A stretch of DNA of 64,000 nucleotides, from NCBI GenBank assembly GCA_013397455.1, contig VYZB01000125.1, forward strand, positions 839,274 through 903,273, written 5' to 3'. The notes under the pieces are model-generated. The model had not been told where the DNA came from, made no database searches, and was given only the letters and a program-made list of their open reading frames with translations. The position numbers and the translations under genes are program-made. The stretch comes from Crotophaga sulcirostris. Taxonomy: Eukaryota; Chordata; Aves; Cuculiformes; Crotophagidae. Of this stretch, positions 50,580 through 62,900 are shown piece by piece; positions within the stretch are counted from its first letter, which is position 1; each line of letters starts with the position of its first letter.

Positions 50580-53500
50580 GATCTATGGGTCTGAATCAGA
50601 ATTCACGTTTGGAATTAAAGTCTGGGCTAAAAAGAAGAAAACATTCATGCAAACTCATGCAGTTTCCTGTAAGTTAAAGGCCAGTTGGCAGCCTTGTCTG
50701 CCTTGTCATAGCCAAGGTGGAAGCTTTGCTCTTTGGAAATCCAGACAGCTGGGAGTTCTCTCTGTTGATGTGGTACTTCCTTATGTAATATACTTACTAC
50801 TGAAATACCTGAGTGTAAATGTACAGTTTTGAAAATACAAGAAGAAACACAAGAGTGTTTTTTCCTTCTTAAGTGCTTTCATGGTTTTGCCAGTCTTCTA
50901 CTTGTTCCTCTTTCCTCCAAAGTTTCACGTTTCCTTTTTGTTCCTCAAAAAGAATGGAAAAGAAAGTTGCTAATGAATTAAAAAACAAGAAAACTTAATG
51001 AATTTGCCTAGGACACTGATTTGTCTTCATGTTTGTGGCACAGCTAGCAACAGAGTCCTCACTGTGAGTCTCCAGGCAGTGCTGCTTCGCACTCATCAGC
51101 TATCCCTCCAATTAAATTAACCATCTGAAATTAACATACGTTCCAGCATCGCTCTTTTAATTTCATTTTCTGTTTCCCCAAACTGAATTGCCTTTTAAAA
51201 AAAAAAACTTATAAAGAGCGGATTTATTCTTGTCTCCTAATGCCCATCTTGAGCCACCATTTATATATTTTAAAATTTTTAATTTGATTTAGCCAACTAT
51301 ACTCTAAATTAATGGAGAAAGTAGAGTAGTGATATAAGAAAACTTCTGAACTAAAAGATAATGCAGAACACTATCAATGCAGGTAATTAAAGAGAAAGAA
51401 GAAAAACTCTCCTCTTTTAATTCAAAAATAAATGATGGGGAAACTAGTACTGCTGCATGAACATTTTATTTCCCAGTAGTAAAAGCTTGTTTGTATCTAG
51501 GTCAAGAGAAAAAAAAAAGTTGTTAAAATTAAGCAACACTTCAAAGTTTGGATTTATTATATGAGTGAGGTTCAGTAAGAAATACTGTATTGTCATATGG
51601 TGCAAATGTTTTCTTAATGGGATGGTGAGTTTGAGTTTGATGTTTTTCTTAAACATTTACAAGAAAATTAACCCTTGTGTTTTGCTTCGGTAAATATCAA
51701 CGCCAGTTTTTCGTCTTTCATTAGAAGTATTAATGCACATAAATATTTGCTGAATTGAATCCATGACCCCCAGGTTAGTTACATAGAGATTTGACAGGGC
51801 TCTTGTCACTGAACAGGAGTGCTCATATTCAAACTTCAGAAAGAGGAAACTTTAAAGTGTGCGTTTCTGACAGAACTAAATTGGGGTGAAATGGTTTCAT
51901 TGTGGGCCTTTTCTGTTGAAAGACACCACATGTCTGAGCAAGAGACATTCTTTTCAACTTGGGTGAAATGTCCCAAAGTATCTCCTGATATTGTATACCT
52001 GATAGTGCCTTTTGGGCTGATGTAGGTCTCCTTTCTCCTTGTGTCTACCTTTGCTTTAGTGATAACAAGCTCACAAGGAATCTTGTTGCTTTTGTTATTT
52101 GAGCCTGATATTATGTCCATTGCTAGGATGAATTAGCTTTATATTTGTAATTTTATATCTATGGAAGTTTGTGAAAAATCTCTTAACTTTTGGAAGCCCT
52201 TATTTAAACAACAGGTAATTAATTACACACTGCAGCTTAGCTCAGCATCCCTTCCTAAATGTGGCATATGTGCATCTGATAAAAATTCCTTACTTGAAGG
52301 ATTCAAAATCCCTGAGTAAAATCTGTATGTAAATTTTGGGTTTCAATTTGTTTGGTCTATGACCTGCTGTATGTTCCTAAGTATCATAAACCCATAGATG
52401 GAATATGTCAAAGGTCTAGCTTTTCAAATAAATTCAGTGTTACCCAGCCTATATTAAGATGGGGTTTTTAAAAGCCCCTATGTGCCCCAATTCTCTGATT
52501 TTGGAATGGCTCTATAAGCTTTATTAGTCAAAAATTCTATCACATGTTTGTGTGGAAGCCCTCAAAAATCTCAGCTCTAATTTTCTCCTATCTCAAAGCT
52601 GTCTTGTGAATAACAAAACCCACATTGTTCTTGTGTGTTCTTCTGAATTTATTTCATGTCATCTTCTTACAGGAAAAAAAATACAGCTTCACTCTCATAG
52701 CACCCTTTGGGACAGCAACTGCAGATGAAGAAATGCAAGCAATCAACATGTCAGGATAAAATTAGATTGCCACAGTACAAGGTTTGATCCAATATCTATA
52801 TCAGATTTGGTTTTCAGCTGTGCACATCACAATAAAATAATACTTGCTGAAGTTCGGCATGAAGCAGTTCTAAAAGCAGGTAATGGTTTTCAACTATATA
52901 AAAGCTGGGAAATGGGGGGGTATGAAATTAGGTGTTTTGCACTATTACCTAAATATTTAATTATAGTTATAAAAAAGAAACTAATGCAAGAATTGGCACT
53001 TTCACCAACTCTGCCTCAGAGCAGGGTCGTGTATGTATTTAGTAGAAGACTGATAGAGTTACCAGGTAGTGGTGCCTGCAGAAGTGATCTCCTTGAGCTC
53101 CAGGGTGTATTTTATATGCAAATCTCCCAACTGTCTGTTTACCATACTCTGCTTTTCACTGGGGCATGGTTTCAAACTGAGGAAAAATGGATTTGTTTTG
53201 GTTAAATGACATGGGAGATGGGCTCCAACAGCAGCCCTAGCATGCTCCACTAGTATCCACCCCAGAGCAGAGCCAGCCCAAAGCAGACTCTCTGAACAAG
53301 TTACAGCTCGATGCTGGGTCCTCAGCCAGGACCTTCACTCTGCAGACCTAGTACTGCACACTAACATGGCCATAGTCCTTACACAGAGCTCCAATAAGGC
53401 CAGGGCTGCTCAGTATCTGGACTGCAGGCTATACATAAAACATCTACACTTTCACATCATTTTTTCAACAAAATGCTCTAATAATTTCCAGAAATAATTA

Positions 53501-56310
53501 TATTTACTTCCATGTAATTGTAAAAAACAATAGTGAAAATATTTTAAATGTTAATTTAAAAATGTTTTGTTTGGATCAGACAAGGTGTTTCGGTCAGCTT
53601 GAAGCATCTAACAAAACTGAATTGCCAACAAGTTGGAAAATGACAGGCAGATGCAGATACATCTGACCCTGTCCATGCCTAATTAGATAAAAGCCTTTTT
53701 CTAACTGTTTGTACGTTTTCCACTAGTTTTCTGGTTAACTTTAATTGTCTCTCAGAGTGAGTCATCAGGATACCCGAAGTGTGTCGGGGACTTCTGTGAG
53801 GTTATTGAGTCAGCGTCTCTGTTTAACCCTGGGGCATCATAATTTGTTCCAAGTCGTATCTTCAGTCATCTTAATACCGTTGAGCTCCACCGATAATAGC
53901 AGAGTCATTGATTTGAACTAATTGAGGATAAAATCCATTTTCTCTTAGGTGTAAAAATATTGATACCCACACACAGTCTTTTTGTATCACTTGTGGCCCA
54001 GTTAATCTGTTTAAGGGATTTAACCTGGTTCTGTTTGTATCCAGCTATAGGATTCATATTATGAGACTGCAAGGATGTCCTCTGTCCTTGCATTATTTAA
54101 TTCTTCAGACCTGCTCCCACTGCTCTGTCAATAGCTTTCAAATTAATGGTCCAATCTTTTAAATTAATGAGTTTTCATCGACCTCAGTGGAAGTGGATCA
54201 GCTTCGAGACTGTCAGCCCACCCTGCTGTCCTCATCAGTGCTTCATCTAAAAGTAGTTCACCTACTTTCACACGCAAGTCCGGCACCTTGGAGCACATTG
54301 TCTGAAGCAGTGTCATTCGGATCTCATTAAAGCAGCAATACATGTCCTGCTGCTCCGGATAGAGAGGGTTTTAATAAGAAAATTTTTAGTTTTGCTCTGT
54401 CGTAACTCCAAGTAATTTTGAGTTCCTTTCTATATTCATTTAGCTCAAGCAACCAGTCTAGAAAGCTCTTATTAGCCCAGGATTTCCTGAGAGAGGAAAC
54501 TTAGCACCTGCATTTTCCAAATCCTTAAATGAGATTTGAAAAATCTTATTTCAGTAATTACAATAACAAAGAATGCCAAACAAAACTATATTACTGGAGC
54601 AGCTCTTAGGTGATGGAGAAATTTCCAGTCACTGTAAAATATTTTTTTCTATGGAAAACACAGTAAGTCTTGAAAAGTGAACACTCTGAAACTGCTAGGC
54701 TGTCACCCAGGATGCAGAAATCTCAATATTTGATGATCCTGAGGATTTGAGTACATCTTGATATTATTTTACAATACTTTCAAGCCGCTGTCATAGACAA
54801 TTGATAGGACACAGGAGAGGATGCAGGGGAAAGGACTGGGAAGGAAGTTTCTTAATATTGGGTAGACTAAACCCCATGGCCCCATACCATACTGTCACCC
54901 ATGGAAGTACCTTGGAGAGGCTTTGCACAGTAGTAGCTTCCCCAGGGGCAGGGTAGTCACCCCAGCAGCTTCATGGGCCTGCACGGTGACATTGCACTTG
55001 AGCTAGACCCATGTCAAAGACCCAACTCCCTACGTGCCCCAGTGAACTTCAGCTGGATGGCCTGGGGGCAGGCTGTGACACGGCACGGCAAAGCACAATC
55101 CAGCTGCTGACTTCTCTGGAGATTAATGTCAGGGTCTAGCTGTCCACAGAGTGAATGCTGAGAGGGGTGAAGGTAAGGAAAAGGTTCACTTTAAAAGGGA
55201 GTATCATAGGGCATAAAACTAGGTAATGGTTAAGTACCAAAAAAGGGGGGAAACTCATGAATGTCTAGTACTCAGTCTATCAAAGCAAATGAGTAAAGGT
55301 TAAAATATATAACATAAGACCACATCAACAGAAAAGTATCTGATATCATTAGCTGAGGAGACTGGATTGTCAAAGTATTTTGCCTGAGTTTGTTTGTTGT
55401 TGTGCACAGGGATAAAATCTTGCACAGACCAGACTTTCTACAAAATGAATGAGGAGAGACATCAAGGGAATAAATAAAATAGACAGTGAAAAGATCTGCT
55501 CTCCTATAAAAAGTACACAGCCATGAAGAGACCTTAAACAAAATTTAAAACTTAATTTACAAAGAGCACTCCTGATTTCTGTAAAATGTTCCAAAACAAT
55601 CTCATGACTCAATATCTGCAGCCATTGAAGTAGGGAGAATTACATAAGATTCTTGCTGTTTGCTTTATTTTATGCTTAACTCATATTCTCAATGATTCAT
55701 TATCAAGATTTTCCAGGACTAATTAAGAAGAGTGCCAGCTGTGATAGCATTTGATATCATGGCACCTTGCTCAGTGGGGACTCAAGCAAGATAGCTCATT
55801 GTGTACAATTATCTAATAGCAACCAGCGATTTAGTAGCTTGCTGTGAACTGTGGTCTGAGCTGTTACAAAGGTGAAGGTATTTAGCAGCCCCTGTGGATA
55901 TGTTGCTTCTTTACATGAAATTGAGTTTTCTGTAACACTCTACTAAAACAACCAACCAACACCATTTATAAAATGACATGTATGATTTTCTTTTCTGTGC
56001 TAAGCCACTTCTCTTTTTTTGAACAAAGATAATTAAATTTAAAAAAAGACACAGTTTTAAGATTAGGAAGGTATGAGGTTACTAAGGTTACTGCATGTGG
56101 TTATGACTTTGTGCCTGAGTGTTCAATTCTGATGTGAACTGTCCAATGGGCTCATAAAGCTCTGGAAGCAGTTGACAAACAAAACCTTTCTGATCTATAT
56201 TTTATGCAGGCAAAGTCATCCATCATATAATCTATGCACAGTTCTGTGCACCCTACTACCAAAAACAAAGTAATTAATTTCTAGGTAGCAATGCCAAAAC
56301 TATGAGAGAT
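50580..56310. other. Unique sequence, no gene recognised
   Basis: No gene or transposon recognised. The longest frame is 52807-53205 plus (132 codons), without a recognisable domain or splice-bounded structure. A somewhat GC-richer stretch at 54830-55170 and another at 53220-53450 could be old repeat remnants that I cannot name. Confidence 0.5.
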
Positions 56311-56312
56311 TC

Positions 56313-56320
56313 ATTTACAG
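56313..56320. repeat. 8-bp target-site duplication, left copy (atttacag)
   Basis: The octamer atttacag immediately precedes the left inverted repeat of the hAT-type element and recurs perfectly at 56529-56536, immediately after the right one. Eight-base duplications are the signature of hAT transposases. Confidence 0.9.
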
Positions 56321-56528
56321 CAGGGGTGTCAAACTCACGGCTCCCACCGTTCTCCTGCTCTTGCAGCGTAAGACGTGCGTCACACGTAACGCGCGTCACA
56401 CACTGCACACGTGCCCAGCGCAGGGACAAGGAGCTTGGTGCTGCCGCCAGGTAGAAACAAGGTGCTGGGTGGATAAAACAAAGTGGAGGGCCAGATTCAG
56501 CCTGTGGGCCGTGAGCTTGACACCTCTG
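56321..56528. mobile_element. Non-autonomous hAT-type (Charlie-like) DNA transposon, complete, 208 bp
   Basis: Both ends are intact. The left end caggggtgtcaaactcacgg pairs with the right end ccgtgagcttgacacctctg as terminal inverted repeats, with 19 of 21 bases matching (56321-56341 against 56508-56528). Perfect 8-bp duplications (atttacag) flank the element. CAGGGGTGTCAAACTCA termini and an internal ggccagattc...gtgggccgtgagc segment are typical of short non-autonomous hAT/Charlie-group elements in vertebrates. There is no transposase frame, so it must have been moved in trans. The interior carries a CpG-dense segment at 56366-56412 with a repeated cgtcacac motif. Frames reported across it on both strands (for example 56274-56591 minus, 56361-56663 plus) are incidental. 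Confidence 0.93.
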
Positions 56529-56536
56529 ATTTACAG
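56529..56536. repeat. 8-bp target-site duplication, right copy (atttacag)
   Basis: Identical to 56313-56320. It marks the right boundary of the hAT-type insertion and lets the empty site be reconstructed as a single atttacag. Confidence 0.9.
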
Positions 56537-56539
56537 GGA

Positions 56540-59500
56540 TGTGAGCAGGGTGGGTTCCAGCAGCGCAGCGGTGGCTGCGGCTCTTGCCCATTCCAATGTG
56601 TTTGGCTTTGCCCCGGCAGCACCCAGGTTGTTGGCTGCAGCGTGGAGCTTGTGGGAGTACTGATCAGCACAGCAGAAAGCCTCCAGCTCTTAAAAATAAG
56701 ATTAGAGAAAGCAAGTTTTAAAAAAAAAACAAACCAAACAAAACTCAAACTCGGCACCTAAAATCAATGGTATTTTTATCTTAATCTCTCTGAGCCTGTT
56801 GACCACTAGCCCTCCTGTAAACAGGGATGATAATAATACCACTTATCTCGTGAAAATAAATTACTGTTTTTGAAATACTCGGACACTGTAGTGATGATCA
56901 AGATAGAAAAACCCAGGAAAAAGTTATTAATTCTGACTCAGTATGCGGCGAGTGCTCTGCTGTAGGAGTCTTGGGGACACATGCTGAAGGCTGAGGATAA
57001 AGCAACGTATTGAATAACTGTTGATTAAGTGAGCGCTGCCTATTCTGTGAGCTGAATGAGGTAGGGGCTAGGCAGAAAATAAAGTGTTGTTTGATCATTT
57101 AATTAAAGGCTACGTCATAACATGTGCAGAACAGGCTGAGGAAGCAATCATGGTTCTGGCATTTTCAATAGTGGATTCTGCATAATTAATGTTTCTTTTT
57201 AAGTAGGCATTGTGGCTTTTTCAGGGAAGTACTCAAACAGAAGGCTGAAAGAAAGAGGATGCCTGTAACTTCAGTGCAAGAAAAATTCCCTCTTCTCTCA
57301 TTATGTCTCAGCTGCTCTGGAGCATCTCAGTAACCTGTTCTGAGTCCACTGGAGGCATGGAGGGCATGGTCCCGCTATAGCCAAGTCACAATGTCTTTCC
57401 CTGCTCTGCTGGGATGTCTGGGGGATGGTGAGGGTTGTTTTGAGCTCGTGGTTCATGGATGAGTGCTGCACACCCGGCTTTGTTTGGTGCTAGGAGTACA
57501 TTCACTGTGCGCGTATGTATTATGTGTTTGTCTTCTCTGAAGGGAATCAAATGCTGTGACCTAATCAGGCAACTGGTACAAATATTACCAGTTAAAGGTA
57601 TTTTTCAGAAATATGCTTCTTAAAATAGATGAAACCTTTTCTGTAAGAATTCTTTTGAAAGAATAAATCAGTTTTAAGGCATTTTTCCTTAAAACTTGGT
57701 AAAGCTGTAAAGAACAGAAATGGGTGCTCATGACTGGGAGAAAAAAGCCTCTTAGGAGCATCCTAACCGATTTCGGCAGCCCAGCCCATAGCTTTAATGC
57801 CACTTCGTCCCTTAGAAAACTCCAGGCACCAGACAGCCGGGGAGGAGGAGACCTGTTTGCGCTGGCAGGATTAGTTTATTGTCTGACATTACAAAACTAT
57901 TATTATTTCAAGAAAGCCATCTTATTCAATAATCGTGAATGTGCAGTTCCTTCATTTTTAATTCAGCATTGGAGGAGATGTTCCAAGCATTAAGTGAATC
58001 AAAATATTCTTAGTAAATCAGAAACCAAGAGAATAACAAGTGTTTGAAAAGAAAAAGTTATTGTTCTCTGTGGATTGCAGTGATTTTAATGATTTGGCTG
58101 AAGTGCTCATCTAATAGAGCTGCCTATTTGAAATATTTGTGATCTCAAAGGAGCAGTTTTAAAGTGTCTCCCACATAATTGATTGATCCATGCCTCTCAA
58201 ATACTTGGATGGTTTTCAAAGCCAGGGGACAGGTATTGACAGGGCTTCAACAGGGATGTGAGTTTTACGTGGTCTGAAGGGAAAACGGCCTCAAGTCTCC
58301 TCCTGTACTGAAGGCAGAGGTGACTAAACTAATGGGAGTTCTCCTTTAGAAAGTGGGGATTGCTCAGAACCAACGCAAACCTCATTCCTGGTAGGAGCAG
58401 GGACATTTTTCCTCCATTGTCTTCATCTTTTCCTGGCAGTGGAAAAGCAGATACTCAACTCTTGCACTAGGATTCCTTTTTCTAAACATGAGCTACACTG
58501 ATGGGATTTTTTCATAACATTCTGTTTCCTAAAATATAGAAAGTTTGGCTTTAAAACTGCGTGTGCTGGTATTTAGAAAAAAAAAGGGATTCTGTTTTGG
58601 TTACTTCTGAATCTGTCTTCCTTGTAGAGACAATTGTGGTTTGAAAATCTAGACAAATGCAAATAAAGATCCCAAGTAAATATTTTCTGCTGGTTACACT
58701 GTAGGTTTTACATGTTAGGTTATCCTGCAGGTCCTACATATTAGTCTGGTATGGTATTTTACATAAATAACCTATATTGATGAAAATTACAAAATTAATC
58801 ATCTCTGCACTTTTAAAAACTTACAACTTGATTTTTTTAATAGTATTACCAAAAATGATTTTTCCAAGTATGTTGAGCTCCTAATATGCAAGATATGATG
58901 TAAACTACAATAAAAATAGGAGCAGTCACTATTACTGCACACAGGCGCCTTCTGTTATAGCTGCTCTTTTAGCAATGAGCCTGCTTTCATAACATAGGTA
59001 ACTTCTGAAAGGTTTATACCTGGGTAGCAAAGGCTTGGAGCTCTCTTGCAGGCTTGATAAGTGCTCCTCTGCCGCCGTGCCAAGGCACATCCCTGCCCCA
59101 CGGGAGAATTTAGTGACTGGGAAACGACCCAGTCACAGAGCAGCAGGTGACAGCTCCAGCCTTGTGCCTGCTCTGGTGGGTCACGGAGCATCTGCCACGC
59201 TGCATCAGGTGCCGGGGAGGTCGCCCCAAGGCGCAGCACCATGGGGACACTTGCACTACGTCAGTTGTGGAGTCCCTCCTGCTCGTGGCATCTGCCAGCA
59301 CCGCAGTGACCTGCCTCCGACGTGGCCAGGCGGCGAGGAAGGAAACCTCTCTGCCAAGGACTTGGACTAGGCAACACATCTAACAGATTGGCTTCAACTT
59401 ACAGCCAAGGGTTTTCTTGTCCTCCCAGAGACTTTTCCTTTTTTAAGCAGTAGCAGCCTGTGCACAGGAGGCACGACTCAGGAGGTGACTGAAAATGGAA

Positions 59501-59900
59501 AATAACTGTGTATGTGTAGATTTTTGGATCTTTACAACCACCAAAGAAAGAGAAATGTTTCTCTCCAGAGCTGCACTGTTTTGATTTTATATGGGATAGC
59601 ACTAGTGTGTTGCAACAGAGAATTATACCCAGATACTTTGTGATTTAGCACAAAGCATTTGTTGCAATTCTTTTCTTCATAAGCTTGGGAACAATCCATA
59701 GTATATATTTTACTTTTACTAATTTAACATGTATTATAAATTACATTTTATTTATAATTTTTTAAGATATTTTAACAATTTATAATTCAATAATTTATAA
59801 ACCAATCAAAATAAAAAAATAATCTTCTACAAATTAAGATCTAGCAAGAGATCCAAGCTACTATATCCCTGAAGAGAATTTGTTGTCCCCTGTCTTCCTC
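56540..59900. other. Unique sequence with a GC-richer patch at 59030-59370
   Basis: Mostly AT-rich unique DNA. At about 59030-59370 GC and CpG content rise, and overlapping frames are open on both strands (59035-59370 plus, 111 codons; 58955-59242 and 59110-59379 minus). Mutually overlapping frames in several registers are what a stop-poor GC-rich patch produces, and none resembles a known protein. 59700-59820 is extremely AT-rich with repeated tttataattt motifs. Confidence 0.5.
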
Positions 59901-59904
59901 GGAA

Positions 59905-59957
59905 ACTGACACCTTCTCTTTGTAAACAGCAACACTGACACCTTCTCTTTGTAAACA
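59905..59957 (+). repeat. Perfect 24-bp direct repeat, 5-bp spacer
   Basis: The unit begins actgacaccttctctttgta and ends aaca. It occurs at 59905-59928 and 59934-59957, a period of 29 bp with spacer gcaac. The lack of any mismatch suggests a recent tandem duplication or an assembly/slippage event. Confidence 0.9.
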
Positions 59958-59959
59958 TT

Positions 59960-62900
59960 GAGTTAAAGACCACAGTTTTTCACTGGCCTCTGCTCCAAAA
60001 ATTCGTTATTTTCTGAAGGCCAGATAAGCAGGAGCTCTGGCTGCTATCCCAACACTGACTTCACTCAACAAATTAATTGCTTGTACCATGTCTATTACAG
60101 TTGTTCCAAATGACCTCCAACTGTACACAGCAGCATCATGCTACATTAACAAAATTTGAAATATTCTTTTATTCCTCCTTTCTGCTTCTCCATTGCTCTT
60201 CATTTTACTTCCACTGACATGCTGTAACACAAATTTGACTTCACCCTGCCAGTTGTCCACATAAAAGCAATGTTTAATTATACAGCATCTTTGAAAGTAG
60301 ATGCGGGTAAAGTCCTCCTGTGATGGAAATTGCGTAGCTTCCCTAAAAGATGCCAGCTATGATGCTGATTTCTTTCTGGCAAAGTTTTTGCTTTTCCAGT
60401 AGCAATTTGGCTGAATCCACGATCTTATTTGACAGACAAGTTAAGAAATGTTTTGGAATATGCTTTTGGATGTGTTTAACCACTGTTTACTTCTAACTCT
60501 TGCTAAAAAGATCAGGCTAAGTTTTTGGGTTTTGGTTTGGTTTTTTGTGAAGTTTTGTTTTCTGCAAGGTTTTCTCTGTGAAGAAAACCTTCACTGTGGG
60601 AGATAGAGTGTGTCCCCCAGTGCTGCAAAGCATGCAGGCAGGGGAAGTGTGCATGTAGGTGGCAGAGGCATGGGGTGGGCTTCTGACCTTGGGGTGCCTC
60701 GTTCTACCTGGAGTGGTAATAGTGCTCACGTGTGTCAAAATTCAATGCTGACCTCCCCTATGTATCATTCTATGGGTAAGAAAAATATAAGAGCTTCATT
60801 CTTATCATAGAACGTCTACAGCCTGGTGTGAGCACAGTGTTGCCACGGTTGAACCAGGACACCTAAAGCAGGCATTTGCCACCTCTGGGAACAGAGAGAG
60901 TGACTTGTCCTGGGAATTTCATTTGGTACAAGAATGACTAATTGTGAAGTAAAACACAAAACGTCACATTGAAATGACCTTCCCATCATTCCCATATGCT
61001 CCTGTCAATATTCCCATTAAATACGTAAAATGCTGTTTTACTGTAATAACATTGCTTTATGAGAGTAATTTCAGATTATGGCTACAACTTTAACATGATT
61101 TAGTATGTTTTAACTCAAAATTCTCACTGACGATTTTAAGAGTGGGTGAGTTCCGTTTTGAGTGGACATAATCTAATTTTTGCTTTGGAACTGCTTGTTG
61201 AATCCACTTAGAGTAGCTGTTCTTGTGGGCTGTAAGGGAGAAGAGGATTTTTTTAGATTCAGTGGGATATGGACCATTACACAGCACAGGTGTGATATGC
61301 TCATGGCGGAATTTAGTCAATGTTGTCTCACCTCCAGGTATTCAGCAATCCAAACCAAACCGAAATCTTTCTTCAAAGTAAAATATGGCAGTGACAGATG
61401 CACAGGCTATTATATTTAGTCTCTTGTCTGAGAGGGCCAGATTGAGTGTAGGTAGCTGAGTGCACATAGTGGATGTGGAGATCAGGTACGATGAAAGGGA
61501 GATTACTAGTTATTTTAAGAGTTAAACTTAAAAAGCAGGAAACTGAAAACGGATAAACAGCTTTTTTTCAGGTGATGTCCAATTAAACAGTGGTACTCAT
61601 TACCACGGGAGGCCACTGAAGCCAAATACTTAACAAGAGGTGGAAGAGAAACTGGGCACTTTTATGGATATCAAGAATATCCAGAGTAATGATTAACTAT
61701 ATCAATTTTTGTAATGTAATTAGAATAATTTTTCATGCTTCAGGGCTTAAACCAATTTCTATATGTGAGAGACCAGGACGAGACTTATGGTAGGGACAGA
61801 TTAAAGACATCTGCATAGCACAGAGCTCCTGCCTTTTCTTCTGATACATCTGCTGCTATTCCAAGACAAGATACCAGACTAGCATAGACCCTGGATCTGC
61901 CTTGATCAACTGTGCCATTTTCTATGTTCCCTTAGGGAATGTGATGTGGAATATGTAGACTAATTTTTTAGGTGAACCAGAGTGTGAGGAAAAGGAGGAT
62001 GAAGTAGACCATAGATGGGTTTTCTGTGATTTTGAGAGAATAAACATGTTGAATGTAACTGCAGATTTGCCCAAAGGAAAGAATAAAAAAGAGGAAGCTT
62101 TCAAAATCATGCGGTTGCTTCCTGCAAAACAATGAGATTTAGTAGAAAAGATGATTTATATTTGCATCCTTTCTGAATCTTGAGCACTTAAGGCAAACTT
62201 GAGTCATGCTTGCAAATTCTTCTCTACAACCACTAGAGTCAGATTTTTTTAATAATAATAAACACAACTAAGATTCTCAAAGAGTAGCTTTAAGCGGGCA
62301 AGAGGTAAATAAACACTGAAGAGTTTATGCTTTACCTGCACACATTTCAGGTGTAAAAAGGGAATGGAGCTAATGATGCCAAGGAAGATGCTGAGAAGGA
62401 AATCACACTGTGCAGCAGATGAGTTAAGATGTGTGTGGGCATCAAGGGATAGTAAATGGGCACTGGTTAGGTTGCTGCTTCACTGGTAGAGGCTGGAAGA
62501 GGAGTGGGTGTCTGACCCTGGGGCTGCGGGGAGGCAGCAGCCAAGCCACGAGCATCTGTGAACCCCTTCAGCACGTGTGTACCCCATCGTGTGCGTGAAA
62601 TTTCCACTCTCAGGATGATGGTGGTAAACAAGTGCAGGTTTGTCAGGAAAGTATGGCTGTGCTTTGATCCAGTGATGAACAAAAATGATAAACAATGAAG
62701 CCTGGGTGATAGCACAAGCTGGATCACAATACCCAAACTACAATGAAATAATCTCTTATGATGTTTTCAGTCCAAGGAAAAACTACATTTTGGTCCCAAG
62801 CCACAAAAATATAATTTCTAGTGGAGAATTCTAGCTGCTTTTATTAGGTCCTGGCCCTACTGCAAAATCCTCCAATATGCTATGTTTGTCCAGTTCTGCT

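Noticed and set aside
52807..53205. 132-codon plus-strand frame as a gene
   Set aside because: Hydrophobic patches but no domain. The acceptor-like site near 52670 is not in continuous frame with it.
54830..55170. Old LTR or endogenous retrovirus fragment
   Set aside because: It is GC-richer than its surroundings, but no LTR boundaries, primer-binding site, flanking duplication or retroviral protein motif could be seen.
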